Assembly: GCA_036405195.1 (NCBI GenBank)
Contig: DASWYB010000030.1
Coordinates: 1 to 5,235 of the forward strand
Reading direction: 5' to 3'
DNA: 5,235 nt
DNA from: DASWYB01 sp036405195
GTDB taxonomy: Bacteria; Patescibacteriota; UBA1384; 2-12-FULL-50-11; DASWYB01
Part shown: piece by piece, positions 1 through 5,235 of the stretch
Numbering within the stretch: position 1 is the first letter of the stretch
Layout: every line of letters begins with the position of its first letter
Position numbers and translations under genes: made by a program
The notes under the pieces: generated by a model
What the model was told of the DNA's origin: nothing
Databases searched by the model: none
Seen by the model: the letters and a program-made list of their open reading frames with translations, nothing else

Positions 1-1
1 A

Positions 2-742
2 CAGCCACAGCGAAAGAGGTAAGAGAATAATTATCCAGATAATAGCGACAACAAAACTCATCCATGTCTCAAAAGACGAGGACTGGCCAGCAAGAACAGA
101 AGTTGGGCCGAAAACCATGCTGGGGAAAGGAGTAAAAAGAAAAATTGCTTTTAAAGTATCCGGAAAAAAAGAAAGCGGGATAATAAGACCGGAAAACACA
201 CGAATAACATGTCCCACTGTGAACCGGAGTCCCGTCGCTTCAGGAGTGTAAAAAGAAAGAAGACCAACAAGAAGATTTATCGCAAAAGAAAGAATAATTG
301 CAACAAACAAGAAGCCAATAAACGCCAGAAAAGTCAGAATACTAGAGACATGAGCTAAAATAATTCCGACAACTAGCGTTACAAAAGCAATACAAAAAGA
401 GAGCCCTTCACTGCCGAGAAATGAGGCATATAAATGGGGGATCTCTGGCAACGGACGAATAAAATAATTACTAATCGTTCCATTTTTAACAGCATAGTTA
501 ATATATTTGGCAAAAGTTAAACGGGCAGATTGGGTAAACACATCCACAGAAGTCGCAATCAGAAAATAAGCCACTAGAGGCACGGCCGATATACTACCGC
601 CCGAGCTCTGCGATACAACATTCCAGAAGAGAACTAAAAAAGTAATATCAATCGCACGACGAAGAAAAGCGGCACCTATCTCCAAAGGATAAACCAGAAA
701 TCGCTGAAAGTTGAATTGAACTATATTCCAGTAAACAAGCAT
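2..742 (-). CDS. ABC-2 family (DUF990-like) transporter permease, C-terminus cut by window edge
   Basis: Membrane permease subunit of an ABC transporter, probably an exporter, acting with an ATPase subunit not in this window. The frame is open from an ATG at 742 to the left edge (247 codons visible, no stop), so probably only a short tail is missing if it has the usual length of about 260 residues. The N-terminus is a short amphipathic stretch (MLVYWNIVQF) followed by hydrophobic segments near residues 31-45, 52-68, 114-132, 134-165 and 228-247. The C-terminal half carries the pattern RVFSGLIIPLSFFPD (181-195), then TPFPSMVFGPTSVLAG (204-219), which I recognise as the G-x-IPLxFFP...PF...P signature of DUF990/ABC-2 permeases (COG3694/COG4587 type). 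An earlier IRPLP (95-99) also fits the family. ATG 742 is the only ATG in frame after an in-frame TAA within the upstream terminator. A GGAGG lies 15 nt upstream, rather far. The family normally sits in operons of one ATPase and two permeases, so partners are expected to the left. Family call is confident; substrate is unknown. Confidence 0.85.
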   Translation of the reverse strand, partial: MLVYWNIVQFNFQRFLVYPLEIGAAFLRRAIDITFLVLFWNVVSQSSGGSISAVPLVAYFLIATSVDVFTQSARLTFAKYINYAVKNGTISNYFIRPLPEIPHLYASFLGSEGLSFCIAFVTLVVGIILAHVSSILTFLAFIGFLFVAIILSFAINLLVGLLSFYTPEATGLRFTVGHVIRVFSGLIIPLSFFPDTLKAIFLFTPFPSMVFGPTSVLAGQSSSFETWMSFVVAIIWIIILLPLSLWL

Positions 743-755
743 ATAAATACTATAA

Positions 756-762
756 CACCTCC
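756..762 (-). promoter_or_regulatory. Strong Shine-Dalgarno of the ABC permease
   Basis: On the minus strand the sequence reads GGAGGTG just before the permease. It is the best anti-16S match at any gene start in the window. The gap to the ATG at 742 is about 15 nt from the end of GGAGG, longer than the usual 5-10 nt. An in-frame ATT at 748-746 would have a 9-nt spacing, so a rare ATT start two codons upstream is conceivable, though ATG remains the default. Confidence 0.6.
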
Positions 763-765
763 CAA

Positions 766-794
766 CTAAAAAACACCCAATGGGTGTTTTTTAG
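766..794 (-). terminator. Intrinsic terminator of the kinase/receiver operon
   Basis: Perfect inverted repeat with 13-base arms, CTAAAAAACACCC and GGGTGTTTTTTAG, separated by a 3-base loop. It begins 2 nt after the receiver's TAG stop (797-799) and gives a stem with a GC-containing core followed by a run of six U on the minus-strand transcript. Because the arms start with A and end with T runs, it would also work in the opposite direction, but no plus-strand gene feeds into it here. The permease ribosome-binding site starts only 3 nt beyond the repeat, so the hairpin also forms the upstream border, and possibly the leader, of the permease. Confidence 0.85.
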
Positions 795-796
795 TC

Positions 797-1177
797 CTAG
801 GCTGCGCTCGGAATCAGCGAAGCTATTTCTTTCATCAATTCGTCGGGTTCAAATTCGCTTTTAATCAAGTATTTTTTGGCCCCTTTTTCGAGAGCGGACT
901 TTTTATAATTCTCATCAGCAAGATTTGTCAGCATAGCCACGGCCGTCGCAGAGGTTTCGGGGTCCGCCTTAATGTGTTCTAATACCTCGATCCCATTCAT
1001 CGCAGGCATCATGATGTCCAGCAGGACTAAATCAGGATGCGATTCTTTTACGACTGTTAAGGCCTTTTCACCGCTCTCTGCAGTCAATACATCAAACTTC
1101 TCCTCGAGAATCATTTTATAGAGACGGAGCATCTCGGTATCATCGTCAACAAGTAAAATAGTAGGCATTTGGTTCAT
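797..1177 (-). CDS. Single-domain (CheY-like) response regulator receiver
   Basis: Stand-alone phosphoacceptor receiver of 126 residues, expected to be cytosolic and to take a phosphate from the kinase encoded immediately upstream. All conserved receiver positions are present: the acidic cluster D11-D13 in ILLVDDD, phosphoacceptor D54 in LVLLDIMMP, the switch Thr T84 in AMLTNL, and K106 in YLIKS. The protein ends after the last receiver helix (KEIASLIPSAA), so there is no DNA-binding, enzymatic or other output domain; it must act through protein contacts or as a phosphate carrier. The start chosen is ATG 1177, one base after the kinase's TAG stop (1179-1181), which implies translational coupling. 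An upstream weak GAGA lies inside the kinase's end. In-frame starts further upstream (to 1240) would only add kinase-overlapping residues unlike any receiver, and ATG 1168 is a possible shorter start. The MLTNL...YLIKSEFEPDEL stretch recalls receivers common in Patescibacteria (from memory, not searched). Confidence 0.93.
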   Translation of the reverse strand: MNQMPTILLVDDDTEMLRLYKMILEEKFDVLTAESGEKALTVVKESHPDLVLLDIMMPAMNGIEVLEHIKADPETSATAVAMLTNLADENYKKSALEKGAKKYLIKSEFEPDELMKEIASLIPSAA

Positions 1178-1178
1178 A

Positions 1179-3335
1179 CTATACTGTCTCATGCTTTTTG
1201 CCAAGTGCCTTTCCACCAGCCTGCGGCAAAACAAAAGCAAAAGTTGACCCTTTATTAACCTCTGACTTCACAAGCCAAACCGTTCCTCCCATCCCCTGGG
1301 CAAGGAGCTTTGAGATATAGAGCCCCAATCCTGTGCCATGCGAAACGTCACGAGTAATAATACTTGAACCAGCTTGTTGAAACTTGTGGAATAAAAGCGG
1401 TTGATTCGAAATAGGTATCCCAGGCCCCGTATCGTGCACAGCTACACCAACATACCCGTCAGAAACATATGGTTGGATCGTAATCGCACCCGACTGAGTA
1501 AACTTAAAGGCATTACCTACCAGATTGACGAGAATTTGCTTTGTGCGTTGTCGGTCAGCGATAACAGCCGGTAAGTGCGGTGGAGCTATAACAGTGAGCG
1601 CAATATCCTTCTCTCCTGCGGCTAAGTCAAAATCATGTTTAACATCATTTATAATATCGAGAATATCTAATTCCTCTTTGCTATAGACCATCCGTTTCTG
1701 TTCGAGGCGTGAAGAATCTAAAAAGTCATTTACAATCGCAATTAGACGGGCGCTTTCGTTATGAATTCCCTCCACCATGGAACGAATATCTTTGTCGGCA
1801 TTGTCCGATGCCACCTTACGCTGCAAAAGAGCGCTATACCCTCGAATAGCCGTTAGTGGTGTGCGCAACTCATGTGAGGCGATTGAGAAGAATTCATCTT
1901 TCGACCGTTCAATTACTTTCAATTCCGTAACATCCTGCATAAGGATAACCGTACCAATGACATCGCTGCGCAAAATAATGGGTGAGATAACAACCTCTAA
2001 GATTCGATCCCCATATGGCACGTCCTTCATTCGTGCGAGCGTCTTTGTTTCCATCACTGACTGAATTTTCTGAGAAAGGTCATATGCTGAACCAAATTTT
2101 TGTTGCATTTGTGACAACGTCAAGTTTTCACCGGGGGAACTAATTCCTATGTCCGTTTTTTCCTCAGCCCGGGTATGACGCAAAATAGCATAGGCAGCAT
2201 TATTGGCGAGTACAACTTCCGGCGAATGGTTCGTCATAATATACCCATGGTCCAAGCTGTTAATGGACGCCAAAAGGCGAACACGGGTTTGCTCTAACTC
2301 CTTGGTACGCTCCTGCACTTCTTGCTCGATCAATTCTTTCGCTTTTTTATCTGCCGTTATGTCACGGAAAACAATAACCGCACCATCGATAGCCTCCGTG
2401 GCAGTACGAATGGGAGAAGCGACAATCGATATGGGAAATGTCGTGTTGGCCGTATGGCAATAAATATCATCATCAATACTGACTGCGATTGTTTGTGCCG
2501 TATGAAGGGCCCGGATACCGGGGTACTCTTCTTCCTGCAGGGGAATATCGTTTTTTGATAGCGTAAAGAGCGCTCGGATCGGCTGACCAATTGCTTCAGC
2601 CGAGGGAATACCTAAAAGGGATTGTGTTACTGGATTGATCGACCGGGTTAAGCCATTTTTATCAATAACGAAAACACCCTCTCCAATGGAAGTAATAACC
2701 GCTCGCGCCTGATCTCTTTCTTTAGCAAGAAGCATATCTCGTTCGCGGATAATCTCTTGGCTGGCGGCAATAAGGTCTTGGTAGTAGTAAACCATGACCG
2801 AAGCGATCAAAAATGCAATCGCAAAATCACGCATATCTGAAGGCTCAAAGTACAAAGGCACAATACCGGCAAGATGGAGAGCATATGCAATGACTAATCC
2901 AGAAGCAAAAATACCGGTATACCCAACCCCTCCTCTCTTTCCGAGTAAGAAGAAAACAAAAATTGGATAGATATTAAAGAAAAAGAGCGTTGAAATGTCG
3001 TGAACGTCAGTATAGAGCTGCAAGAAATAGCCGACCCCCCCAACCAGCGCCACGATTTGCGCTGACTGTGAAATTTTTCGTTTACGGACTTGCGTCAGTA
3101 ACCAAATATAAAAGGCCAACAGAGGCGTAACATAACGTAAGTCATTAAATGAATGATTTACAAACAGAATAATCAACAAATAAACAGTAAGGCCAAAAAT
3201 ACTTAGCCCACAGATAACATACAGAAAACCCATTTGGCGGCGTTCTGTCGCAAGTTGATAACTAATATCTTGATTGGGCTCTGCCACCTTTTTATTATGC
3301 GCTAAAGCACTCACTCTGCAAAGCCGACGCGCCAC
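1179..3335 (-). CDS. Membrane sensor histidine kinase, 6 TM helices + 2 PAS + HisKA + HATPase_c
   Basis: Sensor kinase that autophosphorylates on His and passes the phosphate to the receiver gene that follows after 1 nt. Reading 718 residues from the GTG at 3335: hydrophobic helices at about 36-60, 67-82, 92-108, 114-131, 137-162 and 168-186 form a membrane module of no family I can name; a charged helical linker at 187-212; PAS 1 about 212-328, ending in VIVFRDITADKK; a coiled-coil linker 330-352; PAS 2 about 353-472, ending in VILMQDVTELK; HisKA with SHELRTP, phospho-acceptor H488; HATPase_c with N box N608, G1 box DTGPGI (635-640), F box near 649-653 and G2 box GTGLGL (667-672). All catalytic boxes are intact. 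The E489-L-R-T492 after the His matches the ExxT pattern linked to phosphatase activity in HisKA kinases, so it may also dephosphorylate its partner. The start is uncertain: GTG 3335 has only a distant AGGGGG; GTG 3287 (residue 17) and ATG 3233 (residue 35) are alternatives. The first helix is preserved with GTG 3287. Confidence 0.93.
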   Translation of the reverse strand: MARRLCRVSALAHNKKVAEPNQDISYQLATERRQMGFLYVICGLSIFGLTVYLLIILFVNHSFNDLRYVTPLLAFYIWLLTQVRKRKISQSAQIVALVGGVGYFLQLYTDVHDISTLFFFNIYPIFVFFLLGKRGGVGYTGIFASGLVIAYALHLAGIVPLYFEPSDMRDFAIAFLIASVMVYYYQDLIAASQEIIRERDMLLAKERDQARAVITSIGEGVFVIDKNGLTRSINPVTQSLLGIPSAEAIGQPIRALFTLSKNDIPLQEEEYPGIRALHTAQTIAVSIDDDIYCHTANTTFPISIVASPIRTATEAIDGAVIVFRDITADKKAKELIEQEVQERTKELEQTRVRLLASINSLDHGYIMTNHSPEVVLANNAAYAILRHTRAEEKTDIGISSPGENLTLSQMQQKFGSAYDLSQKIQSVMETKTLARMKDVPYGDRILEVVISPIILRSDVIGTVILMQDVTELKVIERSKDEFFSIASHELRTPLTAIRGYSALLQRKVASDNADKDIRSMVEGIHNESARLIAIVNDFLDSSRLEQKRMVYSKEELDILDIINDVKHDFDLAAGEKDIALTVIAPPHLPAVIADRQRTKQILVNLVGNAFKFTQSGAITIQPYVSDGYVGVAVHDTGPGIPISNQPLLFHKFQQAGSSIITRDVSHGTGLGLYISKLLAQGMGGTVWLVKSEVNKGSTFAFVLPQAGGKALGKKHETV

Positions 3336-3361
3336 TATCTAAACGCATCCCCCTTGGACCA

Positions 3362-3390
3362 TGTTCATTCTTTTTTAATCCCTGTATAAT
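3362..3390 (+). promoter_or_regulatory. Candidate sigma70-type promoter of the PAP2 phosphatase
   Basis: A consensus -10 box TATAAT lies at 3385-3390, directly preceded by TG. Transcription would start near 3397 and give a leader of about 35 nt before the ATG at 3431. The -35 position 17 bp upstream reads TGTTCA (3362-3367), only a weak match, so the strong -10 must carry most of the activity. It lies in the 95-bp region shared with the divergent kinase gene, for which I see no convincing promoter. Confidence 0.5.
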
Positions 3391-3430
3391 TCTAGGCAGT
3401 GACGAATTCATCCTATTCAAAAGTACACCT

Positions 3431-4042
3431 ATGAAACACCGTTCTCTTTTCTCTGATCCTCGATTTTACTTCTGCCTGCTTATTCTAGTGATTGGCGCGA
3501 GTGCCAATTTTTATAGCAGCGCCCTTATTCAGCAGCTCTTCCCATACCGCCTACCAATCCAAGATACCCTTTTTCAAATTTTGCCCTACTGGCCTTGGAC
3601 TCAAAACTGGAGCGATTGGGCAAACATCTTTAGTATTCTCTTGCTCATCGTCTACCTTTTCCCAAAACGATCCAGGCTTGTGCCATTTGTGATGCTCTCA
3701 TTTGGAGTTGGCTATTTTCTACGTAGCATCCTTATTTTGCTCAACCCGTTTGGTGGCCCGCTAGGAAATGTCACTCACTACGGACTTACCACTGTTGAAC
3801 AACACGGGCAGTTCCCCTCAGGCCATATTTTTCTTGTTACGCTTGTTTATTTTATTATTCACCGTGACGAACGTATGCTAAAACAACTCGCACTCGTCAG
3901 TATTTTTATCGAAATCGCCGCGCTCCTTCTTTCCCACGGCCATTACTCTATCGATATCGTGGGCGGCCTTTTCCTTGGATATTTTGTGGCCCACTCACTT
4001 CAACCTTACGAAACATCCCTTAGTATAAAATCGGCGAACTAG
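3431..4042 (+). CDS. PAP2-family membrane phosphatase (sphingomyelin-synthase-like active site)
   Basis: Integral membrane protein of 203 residues, predicted to hydrolyse or transfer phosphate groups of lipid phosphates. Hydrophobic helices lie near residues 12-32, 65-78, 84-104, 133-144, 152-168 and 176-190. Two active-site motifs are visible: PSGH at 129-132 (H132) and HYSID at 171-175 (H171 nucleophile, D175). The HYxxD form of the last motif, plus RSILILLNPFGGP (R98) in place of the KxxxxxxRP motif of classical lipid phosphate phosphatases, is closer to the PAP2_C/sphingomyelin-synthase branch. Substrate cannot be told from sequence; undecaprenyl or phosphatidate-type lipids are possible. 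It is the only plus-strand gene, with its own TATAAT promoter; no good Shine-Dalgarno precedes the ATG (only AAAAG). Its TAG stop overlaps the stop of the convergent gene in a shared CTAG. It sits back to back with the kinase, with no evidence of a functional link. Confidence 0.85.
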   Translation: MKHRSLFSDPRFYFCLLILVIGASANFYSSALIQQLFPYRLPIQDTLFQILPYWPWTQNWSDWANIFSILLLIVYLFPKRSRLVPFVMLSFGVGYFLRSILILLNPFGGPLGNVTHYGLTTVEQHGQFPSGHIFLVTLVYFIIHRDERMLKQLALVSIFIEIAALLLSHGHYSIDIVGGLFLGYFVAHSLQPYETSLSIKSAN

Positions 4043-4344
4043 GCAATTCCCCGTTCAATTGATTCTAAGAAGTCAGTCGTATATTCTTGCGCCGACACAT
4101 TCATCGCGGCATAATATTCATCTTGGGAGAAAGAAGCGAGATACTCTTTCATTTGTTCTGGTGTGAAGTGGGCAAGATGCGCGAGATCGTCACCTCTGGA
4201 TTTAGCTAAGCTCCATATCGCTCCAATCTCTATCTGACGATTTAATTGACTCATATAGCGCACAATATCTTCTTCCGGAAATTTATATTCCCGTAAAAGA
4301 GCGGCAAGAGGAGACAGCGTAGTAAGGGTATCTATTTTATTCAT
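4039..4344 (-). CDS. Small all-helical protein of unknown function (101 aa)
   Basis: I do not recognise this protein with certainty. It has 101 residues, is charged and predicted all alpha-helical, and has no signal peptide, membrane segment or cysteine. It shows three similar short helix starts: FPEEDIVRYMSQL (22-34), FTPEQMKEYLASF (60-72) and SQDEYYAAM (73-81), which give a loose repeated look. The general layout recalls small helical proteins such as DUF5663 in Patescibacteria, but that is a weak impression. The start ATG at 4344 overlaps the upstream gene's TGA stop as ATGA, so translation is probably coupled by re-initiation; an upstream start at 4365 is open but would lengthen the overlap for no benefit. 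An AGGAG is present about 22 nt upstream, too far to act normally. The stop TAG shares CTAG with the convergent phosphatase gene. It probably works with the 186-aa product. Confidence 0.75.
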   Translation of the reverse strand: MNKIDTLTTLSPLAALLREYKFPEEDIVRYMSQLNRQIEIGAIWSLAKSRGDDLAHLAHFTPEQMKEYLASFSQDEYYAAMNVSAQEYTTDFLESIERGIA

Positions 4345-4901
4345 GATGCACCGGTTGTTGCCCACTCCTGTGTAGGAGCAGCAGGGGGAAGGGGTGTAGT
4401 ACGACGTTCAATCGCGGCGGTTATACGCTCTTTGACACGGGTTACCTCGGATAGAAACTCTTTACGCTTCATCTGAAAAGCCGTGATATCATCCCGATAC
4501 ACTTCTACCACTCTCGAGACAATCAAAGGACCAACCAATTCAACTAGGTCATCCGCTGATTCGGAAAGAATTGTCAGAGGATCCCCGCTGCCAAAGGCTC
4601 GAACCACCGCATTTGGCTCAGCTGCCGCTAATCTCGTCATAGTTTCGATGAACGCATTTTGAAGCCATATCTTCCCGACTGCAGTCCACTCAGCTACCCG
4701 ACCACCTGTTAATTCTTCTTGTTGTTCCGCATAGTCATTGAGCCTTTCTTCAAGTTGTCCACGTATACTCTCTGACAGCTCTAAAGGAAACTCTCTCTCA
4801 GTCGTACCTTCAACAGCATCCACGCGAATCTGCTGTTCAGGGTGAAAAGATTGTGCTTCCTGCTCTGATTCAGGGGAAAATTCTTGGTCTTCTCTATGCA
4901 T
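4341..4901 (-). CDS. Unknown acidic, helical protein (186 aa)
   Basis: Unrecognised. From ATG 4901 it is 186 residues (a GTG at 4907 would add two). Residues 1-35 are polar, rich in Glu and Gln and probably disordered. Residues 40-168 look helical, with LSESIRGQLEERLNDYAEQQ (42-61) likely amphipathic, a middle section with VGKIWLQNAFIETMTRLAAA (75-94), a Gly-containing turn FGSGDP (103-108) and a basic/acidic helix DDITAFQMKRKEFL...VKERITAAIERR (137-167). The end (168-186) is a Thr/Pro/Ala tail. The hydrophobic patch LVELVGPLIVSRVVEV (119-134) is interrupted by charges and is not a convincing membrane helix. No enzyme or nucleic-acid-binding motif is seen. A TATAAAT at 4919-4913 could be its -10 box, and the upstream hydrolase gene ends 72 nt before. 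Its TGA stop overlaps the ATG of the 101-aa gene. It behaves like a genuine gene through its length, the coupled partner and its strand agreement with neighbours. Confidence 0.75.
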   Translation of the reverse strand: MHREDQEFSPESEQEAQSFHPEQQIRVDAVEGTTEREFPLELSESIRGQLEERLNDYAEQQEELTGGRVAEWTAVGKIWLQNAFIETMTRLAAAEPNAVVRAFGSGDPLTILSESADDLVELVGPLIVSRVVEVYRDDITAFQMKRKEFLSEVTRVKERITAAIERRTTPLPPAAPTQEWATTGAS

Positions 4902-4913
4902 TCTCACTCACTA

Positions 4914-4919
4914 TTTATA
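4914..4919 (-). promoter_or_regulatory. Possible -10 box for the two unknown genes
   Basis: The minus strand reads TATAAAT just upstream of the 186-aa gene. A start point about 7 nt downstream would fall at or next to the GTG at 4907 and about 6 nt before the ATG at 4901, giving a leaderless or nearly leaderless message. No acceptable -35 is found 17 bp upstream (it reads CGTAAT). An imperfect inverted pattern, ACGTTACT...AGTATTACGT, lies at about 4922-4943, where a regulator could bind, but it is weak. Confidence 0.3.
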
Positions 4920-4973
4920 GTACGTTACTAATAAGTATTACGTGTTCACGGGCGCAATACAAGTAAATAACTT

Positions 4974-5234
4974 CTACGCCAAGATCGTATCGAGCAACTG
5001 AGGAAACTCAGCGGTACCCATATCTGAAAGAGTAAAGTGCCCCATACCAGACAAACTAACAACGTGACACGTTGGCCAAGCAGCCTTGAGTAACTCCACG
5101 CTTTTGAGAATATCCGCATCATCATTATCAGAAGTAATAATTGTTATTTTTTCTATCCGTTTTGGAAGATCGACATCTATTGCGAAGTCAAAAAAATCCG
5201 TCACTAATTCTTGGTCTATTTTATCGGGGTTAAT
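4974..5234 (-). CDS. RBBP9/YdeN-like alpha/beta serine hydrolase, C-terminal part only
   Basis: The reading frame is open to the right edge, so the N-terminal part with the nucleophile GxSxG motif lies outside; 86 residues are visible. They match the C-terminal third of the RBBP9/YdeN family: a D-x-F-x-F-AIDVDLPKR stretch before the fifth to sixth strand, KITIITSDNDD (29-39) carrying the acidic member of the triad (D36 or D38), a helix DILKSVELLKAAWP, and GMGHFTLSDMGTAEFPQLLD (63-82), in which H66 in GHF is the catalytic His and the following Glu-Phe-Pro is typical. The GTG at 5204 is inside the domain and is not the real start. These are small cytosolic serine hydrolases whose natural substrates are mostly unknown. 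The stop is TAG at 4974-4976; no terminator is evident before the next minus-strand gene 72 nt away, so a common transcript is possible. Confidence 0.82.
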   Translation of the reverse strand: MNPDKIDQELVTDFFDFAIDVDLPKRIEKITIITSDNDDADILKSVELLKAAWPTCHVVSLSGMGHFTLSDMGTAEFPQLLDTILA

Positions 5235-5235
5235 C

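Noticed and set aside
1178..1240. Longer start for the receiver, overlapping the kinase by about 60 bases
   Set aside because: The extra residues are an out-of-frame reading of the kinase C-terminus; the receiver fold begins at MPTILLVDDD and the ATG at 1177 is ideally placed for coupling.
1777..2590. Open frames of 77-95 codons on the plus strand and in a second minus frame inside the kinase gene
   Set aside because: They lie wholly inside the kinase, whose domains are continuous and intact; their products are low in plausible domain structure and look like shadows of its codons.
3401..3412. Near-palindrome GACGAATTCATC between the PAP2 promoter and its ATG
   Set aside because: Only a 12-base pattern with one mismatched pair around GAATTC; such a pattern is expected by chance and no second copy was seen.
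3492..3692. A 66-codon plus-strand frame inside the phosphatase gene
   Set aside because: It is a shifted reading of the PAP2 gene with no start signal and no recognisable protein features.
4935..4960. Hairpin-like GTATT...AATAC with an inner CGTG-TT-CACG, as a terminator for the hydrolase gene
   Set aside because: The arms are short and unevenly bulged, the inner loop is only 2 bases, and no T-run follows on the minus strand.
1..5235. CRISPR array, tRNA/rRNA, transposon ends, attachment sites or tandem repeats
   Set aside because: No regularly spaced repeats, cloverleaf-like sequences, transposase frames or long direct repeats were seen by eye on either strand; almost all bases are accounted for by the seven genes.

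Overview
This 5.2 kb window is densely coded, with seven genes on both strands, two of them cut by the window edges. It most resembles a bacterial chromosome segment, plausibly from the candidate phyla radiation (Patescibacteria). That placement is an inference. It rests on the receiver protein's sequence style (MLTNL...YLIKSEFEPDEL), a small all-helical protein that recalls short families common in that group, and mostly weak Shine-Dalgarno sites. TGA is used as a normal stop, so the standard bacterial code applies. No rRNA, tRNA, CRISPR array, insertion sequence or phage gene is visible.

Layout from left to right. Positions 2-742 (minus) hold most of an ABC-2/DUF990-type transporter permease whose C-terminus lies off the left edge. 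A perfect 13-bp inverted repeat (766-794) forms the terminator of the next unit. That unit is a minus-strand two-component pair: a membrane histidine kinase (1179-3335) followed after 1 nt by a stand-alone CheY-like receiver (797-1177). A 95-bp divergent intergenic region then carries a recognisable promoter for a plus-strand PAP2-family membrane phosphatase (3431-4042). Its stop codon shares a CTAG with the stop of a convergent minus-strand gene. The right part is all minus strand: the C-terminal end of an RBBP9/YdeN-like serine hydrolase (4974-5234), a 186-aa protein of unknown function (4341-4901) and a 101-aa unknown protein (4039-4344), the last two joined by an ATGA start/stop overlap.

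How the genes work together. The kinase senses an unknown signal through about six membrane helices and two PAS domains, and very probably phosphorylates the adjacent receiver at Asp54. The receiver has no output domain, so its target must be another protein, not DNA bound directly. The permease lies just behind the kinase/receiver terminator and could be transcribed by readthrough, but nothing visible links it functionally to the pair. The two unknown genes are probably co-translated and form the least explained part of the window. I see no clear novel defence or mobile system. The points worth following up are the unknown coupled pair, the orphan-output signalling pair, and the unusually tight gene junctions.
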